Shown here in pieces: positions 23,627 through 34,911 of a stretch of 64,000 nucleotides of DNA (position 1 is the first letter of the stretch; every line of letters begins with the position of its first letter). The position numbers and the translations under genes are program-made. The notes under the pieces were generated by a model. It was not told the origin of the DNA, made no database searches, and saw nothing but the letters and a program-made list of their open reading frames with translations. Source of the stretch: Basidiobolus meristosporus CBS 931.73 (taxonomy: Eukaryota > Basidiobolomycota > Basidiobolomycetes > Basidiobolales > Basidiobolaceae); NCBI GenBank assembly GCA_002104905.1, contig MCFE01000024.1, positions 62,001 through 126,000 on the forward strand. Reading direction: 5' to 3'.

Positions 23627-24741
23627 GTACGAATGAAGATATGACCAGCAAGAGGATTGCGCTGCAATGGACCTAAGGCTGTAGACAGCGGCCTACTGGT
23701 TTTTATTCTCGCACCAGCATTTCCCTTGTTTCCTTTTTCAATGATCGGTGATGGAATGAGAATTATTACCCACCGTATGAGTGATTGATAAGAGTGAGGT
23801 TGAGTTATTTTTATTTCGTCCTACTATTCATATACATGTCAAACTTAAGGTGCCCCCATATATGGCATCTAGCATTATGGGGGCTGTTCAACCACTATCC
23901 TTTCAAATGAATGTTAATATCGATGTTTCGTGCTGCAAAATCATTTTAATATCCGGTCCTCGTTCACATCAATCATCATATATTCATATCACACATCCAT
24001 TGTAACATCCAGCAGTACTGATCGATCAGGTCCTTGACCTTGAGTCCACAGCACGAACTAGAGCCATTAGGTGATACAACATTGGTGCTATTCTTCTTAC
24101 GGCGGTCACCCATCTGTTTGTAGCGACATAGGAGGATAGAGCATCTCAAAAACCCAATGTACCCAGGCCTGTACCCGGTCTGCAGGTGGAGAAATTTAAC
24201 CCAAAAGAGCGAATCTCAGGGGAGCCAGATTGGCTCGTTTGTATGCAGAGAAGCCTTAGATATTCTGTTGATGGCCTGATTTGATATGGCTCCATTGACC
24301 TTAATCTCAACCACATTCCTTATTGGTGGTGGCTGATTAAGCGTACATGAGTTAGTCAGTGCTGGAATCGGGTTAATTTAATCCACTTTCTGTCCACATG
24401 GATGGGCCCGAGAATCCGGTTCCCCTAGCCCTTAAGCTGCTGTGCTCGTTAAAAGTGCCGAGTTGGGAAGAATCCCCAACTTCATGGCGAACCCACGCTA
24501 AAATACCCCAAGTATAGCGCTTGGGAAAAGTTATATTTTTAGACCTGATTGATCCACGAGATGTATTCCACCTTGGGTGAGCAACAGAAGATAATGAAGA
24601 GCTAGTCTCCCTATCTGTTAGGTTTTTATTTGCTTAGTCGATATGAAACCCTGGGGAATGAGTACAGATCAATGCTATGTACAAATGGATCCTATAGTGT
24701 AGCAAAAATGCTAATTCCATCCCCATTATTAACAATGACAT
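23627..24741. other. Intergenic
   Basis: 1.1 kb holding the promoter side of the gene ending at 23626 and the 3' side of the Skt5-like gene. No gene seen. Confidence 0.4.
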
Positions 24742-26619
24742 TTACGAAACAATACAGTCGCCTTGGTCATGCTTCTCCTTCCGTCGTATTGTCCCAATAT
24801 CACGTCTTCGTGGAGTTACGCTGGGGCCGTTGGCTAATCTTCGCTGCGCATCCTGACTACCGTGAGCAGCAGCCTTGAGGTACCAGTTGTTTGCATTATG
24901 GGAATCCATTGGAACTCCAACTCCAATCTCGTAATAACAGCCCATCGCGAACTCCGCCTTCGGCAAGCCTTTTGAGGCAGCTTGGAAGCACCAATTGTAA
25001 GCTAGATCATCGTTTTGTTCGAGGATCCCTTCAGCCCCACTGGCAAACCAGCCACTCAAGCCCATCTGGCAATCTGGGTTTCCTTTCTCTGCGCCTTCTC
25101 TATAATACTCTATCGACTTGATCGGGTCCACAGAATAGCCAAGCTCCCCAAACTCATAACAAGCACCCAGTCGAAACAGAGCAGGACTATATCCAAGATT
25201 TGCCGCCTTTTCTATGTATTCCTGGCCCATTTCCAGGTCATGATGAAGTGTACTAATGTCCACTTTCTTGAAGTCGCCCGCAAGAATAATACCATAGAGG
25301 TAAGCACCGTCAGAACAATCCACATTAGCCTCTTTTGCAGAGCGAGCCAAGTAAAGCATAGCCTGGTTTAAATGCTGCTTGAGCTTGATTTCTCCATATA
25401 GATATGCAGTACCTAGCCTATAGTTAGCGGATACATCTCCACCGCTGGCTGCCTTCAGATAAAACTGCACGGCTCTGCTGTACTCCTTCCTTCTTTCGTA
25501 AAACTCCCCCACCTTGAATGTGGATTTGACAAACCCACACTTCGACGAGCTTTTGTAAAGGGAGAGGGCTTTGTCGAGGTTCTGCGGGAAATTGTACATC
25601 CCTTGCTCCAGCCAGGTTGCGAAGATATACATGGCTTCTGGGTGGCCCGCTTTTTGCAATCTTTTGATCCAGAAAATCGCTTCATCTAGCAGCTTTTTGA
25701 GCGAGGGGCTACCATCCTTAGCATTGGGGTCACCAAAAATTGTGGACGAAGATATCAAGTATTTAGCAAATTCCAATTGAATCCTTGGGTCATTGGTTTT
25801 TTTGGCAGTCTCCCGATACATTCCCAGGGCGGACTCTTCATTTACCAGGGTTAGGGAGGTACGTTGAGTCGCGGCTGACATTAATCGCTTTAATAGAGTA
25901 CTATAACCGGATGGGTTAGGTAAGATGGGGTTACAGTGGTCACGGTTAGGTGTACTTGGCGAAAAGTCTTATGGACAAAGTTCGAGGATCGATGTAGGTC
26001 TAGAGGGCGGACACTCGGAACTAATAGCCTTGCCAACAAGGGGCTGATAATCATCCGAAGCTCAAGAATCATCCGAGTCGCGTCTAATGGATGCATGATT
26101 ATTTACCGATGAATCCGAGCGAGTGTAGTGAGAGGACTGAATAGGATGCAGTGGATACTGATTTTCTTGGCTACTGCGCGATCTATCCAGACTGGAATTT
26201 AGGTTGTCGCGAATGGGTAGATCGGTGTTGGAATGATTTGTATGGATTGATATGTCGTGGTCTGAATCAGGTGATACATAAATTTGGTCATATCTTCCCC
26301 TCGGCCCTTTATCTATATCTGTACCCTCCGCTGATTCTTTGGAAGAATCTTCTAGTAAATACGTCTCAGCCTCTTCTGTTGCCAGGGAAGTAGAGACAAG
26401 CCAGCTGGATAGCGCCCATCGAGTGATCTGCCTATTCCTATGGTATGGTGGATTTGGATGAGTAATAGTCTGTCCTTTGAATGGGCTCAAATCGATAAGG
26501 TTCTTGGGATCAGTGCATAGGTGGGAGTGGAAGCGGTCTAGGTTGCCGGTCTCTTTGAACGGCTGCAATTCGTATATCAGAGGGCTATTAGGAACAGAGC
26601 TCTTGGGCAAAAGCATCAA
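24742..26619 (-). CDS. Skt5/Chs4-like Sel1-repeat protein with CaaX end
   Basis: The core frame 25881..24742 encodes 379 aa. At least six Sel1-like repeats can be seen (for example ANYRLGTAYLYG, PALFRLGACYEFG, AEFAMGCYYEIG). The C-terminus is CIVS, a CaaX prenylation box. The start of the repeat domain (ALGMYRETAKKTNDPRIQLEFA written in family style) resembles fungal Skt5/Chs4, the activator of chitin synthase at the plasma membrane. Upstream the same frame is open in 26619..26062 and encodes a Ser/Asn-rich tail like that of Skt5. Two in-frame stops separate the parts. A phase-0 intron 26106..25888 (donor GTAAAT, acceptor TTAAAG) removes both and gives 552 aa. The alternative is a shorter protein starting at 25881. 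Confidence 0.78.
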
Positions 26620-27605
26620 GAGTAATTTAGTTATGGGAATAGTAGGGGATTGGCCTGTATATAATACAGGCCGTCACTGATGGTCAAGTGAGCATAAATA
26701 CCAAAGTAATTGAGGCAAAGTGCGACTAAATCTCGTTAAACTATATAAGTCGCACTATACTATAAATGGAGACCCGCGAAATTCAAGACCATAAAGATGA
26801 CGTTTGAAGAGCGATCCTTGGCAAATGTCGAAATGAACAATTAAATGGCTCTATGACCTAATCAACAAATCTGCCAAGCATCAGCTAAATGATGTGTGCG
26901 CATTTAATCAGATTCAGTTTAACTACTTGTCCGAATTTGTGGCAGACTTGCTCTTACTCATCCCCAGGTCTCAATCACATTGAACAGTACGCCTCGCCTA
27001 TCACTGGCAACGCACTCCATTACAATATTTCGAGGATTGGAGTGACTCGTAACAATCATTGGAACATATGGGAAACAGAAAGTAAATGGAGAAATGGTCG
27101 GTGAATAGCCGAAAAGTAAATGAAAAAGGAAAACCTTACAGCGCGTTTGGAAATATGTTGAGGCATTTGATTGCTCAATTGATAGGAAACATAATGCCAG
27201 AGATGGCCTGACAGGGTATACGGTGATATACAGGTATCCTAGCCGAAGACATATTTGGTAGTTGTCAAACTATTATGAGTGATTCCGAGTAAACGTCAAT
27301 TGGATCAGATGCTGGTTTGAATCTTTCTAGTTCCTCATTTTCGAATTCCAGAATTCGGTCACATAGAAACAATTAGATACCTGTCGAAAATCTCGATCGA
27401 ATGGCATTAACCATTCTTATGTCGTCTATTATTGTACTTGACTAGCTATTCAAAGGGCGTTTTCCATAAAACTGTATATCTATGATATCCAACTAATCTG
27501 GGTCAATCTTCTGATCACGAGCAATTATTTCTCTCACCCGAGTTCCCTTTAAAACCCCTCCTCTGCTCTGCCTGGGGAGTTTAATTTTTAGCATTCACTA
27601 TAACC
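26620..27605. other. Divergent intergenic region
   Basis: 986 bp between the starts of the Skt5-like gene (-) and the Svf1-like gene (+). A CT-rich stretch sits just before 27606. No gene seen. Confidence 0.45.
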
Positions 27606-28795
27606 ATGTCTTGTACGTAAGCCTTCTTCGTCGTCCTTATGTAGCAGTCCAACTAACCGTTAGCTTCTATCTTTTGCTTTCCAGCAATTCATCTGGCCTG
27701 CGACCTCGCCAAGAAAAAGGGAATTCCTTTGATGCGTCCTTTGGGGAGTGAGGATCTGAAATGGACTTTGGCGGGCGGTTCAGCTACCGAGAGTGCCACC
27801 TTCTACATTAAACTTGACGACGGTGGACTATTGTTTGTTCAATTGGCACACTCCAGTATTGGGTATGTTTGTCTCCACCAATACCGTGATCTTAAAAAGC
27901 TTTCTAACTTTTATCCTGTAGATTGAGTCCTACCGTTCAGACCACTGCCCAATATCTCTCTGACGGAGTTCACAAATTTGAAACTCTCAATCGTTCGTCC
28001 CGAACTTTCAAAACCTCTTCAGATAAAAGTTCGGTATCGGTTGAAGGTCTTTCTATTCAAAACAACCCCAAGAATCCTGGTTTAGACGTCAAAGCTTCCA
28101 TCAACGGTTTGAACGTCGAATTCAAGTTCTCCATCGTTGATTGCGGCTTTCAGATCGGTGAAGGCAAAACTTTCTTCAGGGAAATCACTGCCACAAATTT
28201 CATTTGTCACCAATCCTTCCCCAAAGGTTTGGTCAAGGGCACTGTTACATTTGATGGCCAGACTCGTCAAATCTCGGGCCAAGGGTATTATATCCACGCT
28301 GTGCTTGGTATGAAGCCTCACGAAGTAGCAACGAAATGTAATCTTATATCACTTCAAAGCGGGGACAACGCCCTAAGTTTACTCCACTTCGATACGCCCA
28401 ATTGCTTTGACAACATTCCTGTTACCCAATCATCTTTGATCTTGGATAACAAGCTGGTGGCTGTGACAGTACAGAATACGGCTCGATATGTGACCACCAA
28501 GACTGATCCGGAGAATGGCTATGAGGTTCCTACTGAAGTTCATTATACTATGGATGGTGATACGGTAGAAGGAAAGCCGTTCCATTGCGAAGCCACCATC
28601 AAGTTGTCGAATTTACTGACCAAGGTAGATGTCCTGAGCGAGCTGCCCTATATCCTCCGCAAAATCATCCAATATCTTTTCACCAAGCCATACGTCTATC
28701 AGTATTACGACGATGCAGAGGTTGTCGCCACACTTGGGGACGAAAAGGTGACCTTCAATGGCAAAGCCTTCTTTGAGTGTTCGTTTTTGAATTAA
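27606..28795 (+). CDS. SVF1: Svf1 family lipid-binding protein
   Basis: Three exons: 27606..27612 (7 nt), 27685..27862 and 27922..28795, giving 352 aa. The first exon carries only ATG TCT and one base. Donors are GTACGT and GTATGT, acceptors TTCCAG and CTGTAG. The N-terminal part matches the Svf1 signature (DLKWTLAGGSATESATFYI, then FVQLAHSSIG), and the rest is beta-rich as in this lipocalin-like two-domain family. Yeast Svf1 (481 aa) supports survival under oxidative and cold stress and takes part in ceramide movement from ER to Golgi. The protein here is shorter, mostly at the N-terminus and loops. The family call is strong; conservation of the ceramide role is inferred. Confidence 0.85.
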
Positions 28796-31059
28796 TAACC
28801 TTCACCGCATGTTCTCTCGATAACCATTCATCTCAAACGTCCTTTGTCACCCTTTCATAACGATATATTACACATTTAGAAACTTCAACGCTCCCACTCA
28901 TTTCCCTCATCTTACAGCATTGTATTAAAGAATCATTCGAGTGAAGTAGATCAAACGTTGATACATTCTTACGTAATGTAGCGGAAATTTAGTGCGCAGA
29001 GGTACAGGTATTGCATCAGCGATTTGAAGTATAGTTAGGACTCCCAACAAATGCGATCCCTGTTATGGGAATGTAATAAATTCCTTTTTGGGGGGCTTTT
29101 AATTCGATAGTCCTAAACAGTACGACCATAAGGCTACCATTGATATGGTCTCATCATGTCAGGCCAATAGTAGTCTTCGTACATGAGTCATCGTTCATTG
29201 GTTTGGTGAGTCTAATACTAGACAACCAAGTAGTGTTCTGTAGGCTATAGAGCGGTACGGAATGATAGGAGCTGATTAACCAAAAATTGAGTATTTCTTG
29301 GAGATAGTAGGGCCAGCGCCAACAGTGCCAGTGATGAGAATCCATTATTTTCCAGTTATAGATACGAATAGCATCAAATGATTAAACTTCCTAGCTACTC
29401 TGACAAATATGTGCTGATAGCTGCCTAATATTAGCTCACACATTTCAGCTAAACATTTTCTTGGCAGAGATGGAAACAATACGGAGTAGAAGCTCAGGAA
29501 AAGATGCTATGACTAGTGCCACTAATTAAGCCAACACTCTGGATGACTTTTCATGGTTCTCTGTCCTGATGTGTGCGGTCCGAAGAGCCTGAAAAAGGAG
29601 TCTCCACCACGGCTCTGCTCCTTAACACATCAGCTTTAATTGAATTATCTTGCACAACACTGACAGATGCCAAGGCAAAATCGACCCATCCGAATTGGTG
29701 GACCGTGGCACGAAATAAGCGGAGGTGGAATGTGTACTGACCATTCTGTCAACTGAACCTGTCATCATGATCGCTGTTGACAATTCGTCTAGAGTTACAT
29801 TTTAGTCAAACGCACTTCTGCCTTGTCAGTTCAAACATCACTATTTGAAATCAGGCCAACGGAGATGACCTATTCTGGGGTCAATATATAATTTGTTTCA
29901 GAGAGCAATCATTTTCTCCGATGTTAAGACTGGGTTAGAATTCACGATCCCCAGTTCAAGATTCCCGAATGGATGCAGTAGTCAGAAATAGGGCAGTTGT
30001 TCCCAATAGAACGGTCCTGGAAGTGTTTCAAGCGTATCAACAATGCTACGATGAAGTGATTGTTTCGCTCACAACATTCAGTATTGTTGGACGATTGCCA
30101 TGGGTATGGATCAATGTGTTCTATTTCTCACCGTCGGATGACATATGATATGAACTCAGGAAAAATCGATGGATATGGTAATTCTCCTTAGACCAACCAG
30201 TCCTAGCTCGATTGACTTTCCCTCGCAATTCGCCCACCTAGAAATCTCCCAAGTGAGACAAGAAGCGCCCACTAAAAGGTAGGTAAATTCAATGACTCTG
30301 ATTCTCTAAGACAGCCTCTAATTTTATACTTCTAAACCCATGATGGATGGCGGGGTTAGAGTGTAACTTTATCAAATGATATGCAGACAAAAGGGGGGCG
30401 AGGGGAACGAACAACAGTAGTGGGAAGATCCTGGACCGTTGAACAGGTTTTTCCTGCTTTACAATACGGGATGAGGCTTGGAGCTGAGCTATCATTGCCC
30501 CGCTCACTGCTCACTGCTCCATGCTCCATACCCTGCTCTCTGTCCTCCAACCCCCATAGGGCAGGAAATCCCCATAGCGATGGCTAGCATTAGCATGAAA
30601 ATCTCGTTCATTACTCATCTTGCGGATGATCGATTCATACTCAGTGTGACCTGGCTGCGATTGGGTGATCTTCATACAGTCAGCACGGAATATCTGGTTT
30701 TAAAGAATTCAAAAGGGTTGGCGGTCTTGAGTGCTTACTTTATATTGGATTTAGATGCTTGGCTTATATTGGATTCAATTCCAAGGCATTAAAACCAATC
30801 AGCCGGTTGGAAATTGCCAGATTTCCGATAATCATCGAGAAGTCCACCAGAAAGGTGTGTTTTTGACCCGCATTTCGCACTCCTCCTCATTGTTCGTGTA
30901 ATCTCAATGAGGATAAACAATGCTGTGTGCCGAAGAATCTGCACCCTATAAATAATGGGTGGACCTTCACTCGAACATCCAATCCACCTTTTTCTCCCTC
31001 TATCTTAGTGATTAGGCTGTGTTATCAATTAACAGCAACTGCACACACAAGGTCTAGAT
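28796..31059. other. Intergenic
   Basis: 2.26 kb without a supportable gene; open frames near 30478-30792 lack motifs. A TATAAATA lies at 30947-30954, about 106 bp before the zinc-finger ATG. Confidence 0.4.
30947..30954 (+). promoter_or_regulatory. TATA box of the zinc-finger gene
   Basis: TATAAATA about 106 bp upstream of the ATG at 31060 on the same strand. Confidence 0.45.
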
Positions 31060-31993
31060 ATGAATGTACAGCAAATGCCAACTTCTCTTCTTCCAAAGAA
31101 GAAGAACTTTCGGGGGCGAGCCATCGGTGAACCACACAAACCTAAAGTGTTTCAATGTACCTTTGGCGATTGTCGGATGGTCTTCACCAGGGCCGAGCAT
31201 CTGGCAAGACACGAACGCAAACACACGGGAGAAAAACCCTTTCAGTGCATCATTCCCAACTGTAGCAGAATATTTAGTCGATTCGACAACATGATGCAAC
31301 ATGTTCAGACCCATAGCAGTAGGTCCGGAAAACCCCCCCTTTCTGGTTTGATGAGTAGTTTGTCATCTGGGAATCGTAGAAAGAATTCCACCAAACCATC
31401 ACAAACTGGGCATGATGCTTCCCGACTTGCCCCAAGCCTGATCCAGTCCCTGGGAATCCCATTGCTACCAAGTGAGCCACTGCTTCCTCCATTCCAGCCT
31501 ATGTTGGATGCCTCGTTCTATCCGAAATTGTCTCCTGTTACGGAGCTCAAATCAATCGACATGTTCAAACACTCCTCCGCTGAAAATAACATGTTGAAGC
31601 GTCGGTTCTCCCAGCCACATGCCATTGCTTATCAACATGAATTTTCACAAAAGCGTCGGCTATCACTTGACCCTAGTTTATTGGTGAACGTACAGTCAGC
31701 AGGACACTTTAACGTATCAGCAGGCGAGGGTGAAGCCCCCTCTCCGCAGGACAGTACAGCCTATTCGAATGGCTCATATCATAGCCTTGCAGTGGTTAGT
31801 GAGGAGGAACCTAATCCTCTTTATACCGCCCCCAATGGACTGACATGCAGTCGTGGGGCTTCTAGGAGACTTTCTGTCATGGATGTATGTAACTCGCCGT
31901 GAGTACCTGCAACCCAGTGCTCGTGACACGTTTGGTTTGATTTGTAGATCCAATCAACCGTCCGTTCATCATCACCCTCAACCAATATTTTAA
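31060..31993 (+). CDS. C2H2 zinc-finger transcription factor
   Basis: Two exons: 31060..31898 and 31948..31993 (donor GTGAGT, acceptor TTGTAG), giving 294 aa. Two adjacent classical fingers lie at about residues 30-85. The first is [20 protein letters not shown] followed by HERKH, with linker TGEKPF. The second has C-X4-C and H-X3-H spacing and the tip [10 protein letters not shown]. The paired arrangement at the N-terminus with a long Ser/Pro-rich tail is typical of fungal Msn2/Adr1/Com2-type regulators. The tail contains repeated RRFS/RRLS sites ([18 protein letters not shown]), which fit protein kinase A consensus. That is inference from sequence only. The final exon adds a His/Pro-rich tip. 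Confidence 0.85.
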
Positions 31994-33054
31994 TCCAGTA
32001 ATCTTGTAGATACAATCTCTTACACCCTCATCTATATATATATATATATATATATACATATATATTTTCTATTTGCCGTCTAGTCATGGTTTGTATGCTA
32101 TCCATCTCATGGCTGCTTCTAAAATAAACTTACTGTTTGTGTATTATAACTTGCGGTGTAACATCTGTAGAGAGCCATTGGTCAAGTCTCGAGGAGCAGT
32201 CTGTAACTACTGCTCTTGTCAACACCAAGATGTGTCACTGCACTCTGCGGCTGCGGGCTCAGGCACAGATGGAATGCTGATTAGATGATTCCTCATCTCA
32301 GGAACAGACACAATAGGAACCTTGGCTACTTGCTCAATGGCCTTCCCAATATGGCGAAATTCCTTGCGTCAGAACGCAAGGAACCGACCTAAGCCACCTG
32401 ATCTTTGGACTGGCAATTGATCTGTCGATGGCTTAGTGATTTGGGTGATATCTTCCTGAATAAATCGCGCGAAATCTGTGCGCCGTTGCTCAGATGAACA
32501 CAATGGTTGATCGGGTGAGCATTATGTTCCTCGGAAGGGTGGCACCATCCAACAAAATATTCCCAGCCTACAAGTTTCTGGTCTCAGGACAGAACAAAGG
32601 ATTCGGTGTTCGCAGGGGAGTTTTCGAACAAGTCAGTGTCGGCCAAGAAATCCGTTAGCAGTTACCCAGGCTTGACGTCGCTCCACCCCATTACCATATG
32701 TGTCGTAACAAGGAGCATTTTGTGATTCATTCCCGTGCCACCCAACCGGATTTCCATTTCAGCAAGGTGATGATTGCTTCATGTAACTGAGCGACACCAT
32801 TGCCAACCGGACCAGAGGATGTCAAGTGACACTTGCTCTGACAGGTGACATTCAGTCCACGAACACAGCCTGCGCCGCACCCCCTTTTCCCACTCTTCGT
32901 CAGGCTCAGCCATTGTGTACAAAATAGTCTAGTCCAGCCATACGCTCATCTAGTGACACCAGATTGGTAGGTAGGGGTTTATTTTGTATAGTAATAACAG
33001 TTTGGATTAATGTATACAAGGAATCAACAAAACCACTCGAAAATTTCTGTCCGT
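31994..33054. other. Intergenic between convergent genes
   Basis: About 1.06 kb with a (TA)n run at 32033-32056 and a perfect 10-bp hairpin at 32360-32383 (TTCCTTGCGT, loop CAGA, ACGCAAGGAA). No gene seen. Confidence 0.45.
32033..32056. repeat. (TA)n microsatellite
   Basis: A TA dinucleotide run of about 24 bp followed by a short interrupted extension to about 32065. Confidence 0.85.
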
Positions 33055-34605
33055 CTATGTTTCTCGCCGTTTCACGCCTCGGAGTAGCCCGGTACACAGT
33101 TCGATTTGGTTCTGACATCAAGATGATTAGAGATGCGGGACAGTTATGAATGATGGTTCTATCCCGAACTTACCCAATCGACCGACCACACCTCCCCGAA
33201 TTCCAGATCTATCCCCTTCTCCTCCGTGACCAGGCTGAGGGCGGAGATGGTGAGTACGGAGGCGGAAAACTCCAGGAACCTCCAATCTGTTGGGTGAATG
33301 GATTAGTACTCTCCAATGTGCCAAACATGAAGAATCGCCATACCAACGACTGCTATAAGCCAGCACTTCTCAATGAAATCAAGCAGCAGCTCCATCACAT
33401 CAGAACTCACCAACTCGGCGAGTATCATATAAGGAGTGATCACCGAGGTGGACCAGTCTAGCAGTTTAAGCAGCTCTTTCTCGTATGTCTTTTCCATCAA
33501 GTGACAAAAATATTAGTAATGTTCCCGTGCTGGAGATCAGCCACAACCGTGAATACCCGTAACGCAGCCGTCTCCAGACGGCACACCCGGCCTACCCGGT
33601 GAATGAGCCCATCCAACTCTTCCTCGCACGATTTCCCTGCAATCACGAAGCTGGCGATGGCTAGATTTCTAGGGCCCACCTGGCAGGCTACAGCGCAGTT
33701 GGTCAGACACTGGATGAAATAGGATGTGGCGTGAAAAACGGTCTCGATGTGAAAGTTGAATTCCTGTGTTAACTGAATGACGGGTGAGTCAGGGCAGATG
33801 AATGGGGCCAGAGGGCATTTACCTGCAGTATGATGTCAATTCCTATTCTCCAGTCGGCCTCGACGATCTTGTCCAGGTTTGAATATTCTTTTTCCATGTA
33901 CAGCATCTTCCGAAACGAGTCCGTTGTCTTGAGTCGTATCCAGTACTTCTCGACCTCGTATTCCGGTTCCAGGGTGACCGGGGAGCTTGTGTACTCGATG
34001 TATGTGCCGCAATCGGTGAACTCCAAACATTCCCCGTACCGGCTTTGGGATTCAGGAGAGAGGTTAGTAGACATCCAACAGCATTCAGTAGAGATCAACC
34101 GATGCGGTTCGATTACCACCACATCACAATTCACCTCGCGAGTCTTTTTACGTGTCGGGCTGGAGTAGACTAGTGGCTCGGGAAACACATTGAAGTTGTC
34201 TTGTGAGTAAGGGGTGGAGTTAGCCGAGGAGAATGGCGAGAGCTCTTGGACTTTCAACGGCACAACGTGCTCCAGGTTTGTGCTAAGCCGAGGCTTTTGG
34301 GAAGTTAATCCACTCACGCGCAATGGCTCGGAAAACCCCAAGCCAGGTCGCTTCAGGCTGTTGCCAGTCATTACTGTGAGGTCGTTGACTATCTGCTTGA
34401 TGGAGAAAAAGTGGGCTTCCGCAAGGCCGAAGTCTTCCGTATAGTCGCTGCTGTCGAATTCATTCCAATCTTCCGGATCGTATCTACTTGAGTAGGACAT
34501 CGTATCGTCGGCAATTTCTAAGTCGACCAAACCAATTCCACTCAAAGTTTGGAGCCCATTTGCGCAGTCCACATCATTTATACCAACCTGGTCATCCTGT
34601 GCCAA
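33055..34605 (-). CDS. Divergent cyclin
   Basis: Five exons: 34605..33823, 33763..33557, 33488..33344, 33286..33174, 33111..33055, giving 434 aa. Joins are GT-AG, and two introns show TACTAAT-like branch sites. Residues 1 to about 200 are acidic and Ser-rich with PSPTRKK-type basic patches. A cyclin N-box follows: VEADWRIGIDIILQEFNFH, then HIETVFHATSYFIQCL. A second fold continues with YEKELLKLLDW, WLIAVVDWRFLEFSASVL and the terminal NQIELCTGLLRG, as in A/B-type cyclins. The usual MR-ILVDWL core is altered and the Lys-Tyr-Glu-Glu element is weak (FVIAGKSCEEE), so CDK choice cannot be told. It starts 306 bp from, and points away from, the PC-esterase-like gene. Confidence 0.78.
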
Positions 34606-34911
34606 TCATAGCTAGCTAGGCGGGGACTACATCCCAGAAGGATCAACTGCATCGTGGGCCGACACGTTTAATGTGCTCCATGCAGAGAAGGATGGTCATC
34701 ATGAGGATTAGGCTGCACGCATCCGACTGCATGATACGGCTCATATCTGCCTCAGCCATGGCTGATTTTGGGAATCAGGGATCAACAAATCCAACCACCT
34801 ATTCACCTATAAAATCCCAGATCCCTGCTACGAAACCAGGGATGGTGCATACTTCCACCCACCCGTCATCTCCACCACCTTTTAGTTTGACCCGCCCATT
34901 TGTCTGGAGAG
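34606..34911. other. Short divergent promoter
   Basis: 306 bp shared by the cyclin (-) and the PC-esterase-like gene (+). No TATA box evident close to either ATG. Confidence 0.45.

Noticed and set aside
25888-26106. In-frame stops in the Skt5-like gene as evidence of an alternative genetic code
   Set aside because: One phase-0 intron explains both, and TGA and TAA act as normal stops in other genes here.
30478-30792. 104-codon open frame upstream of the zinc-finger gene
   Set aside because: No motif or splice support, and its composition resembles the surrounding intergenic DNA.
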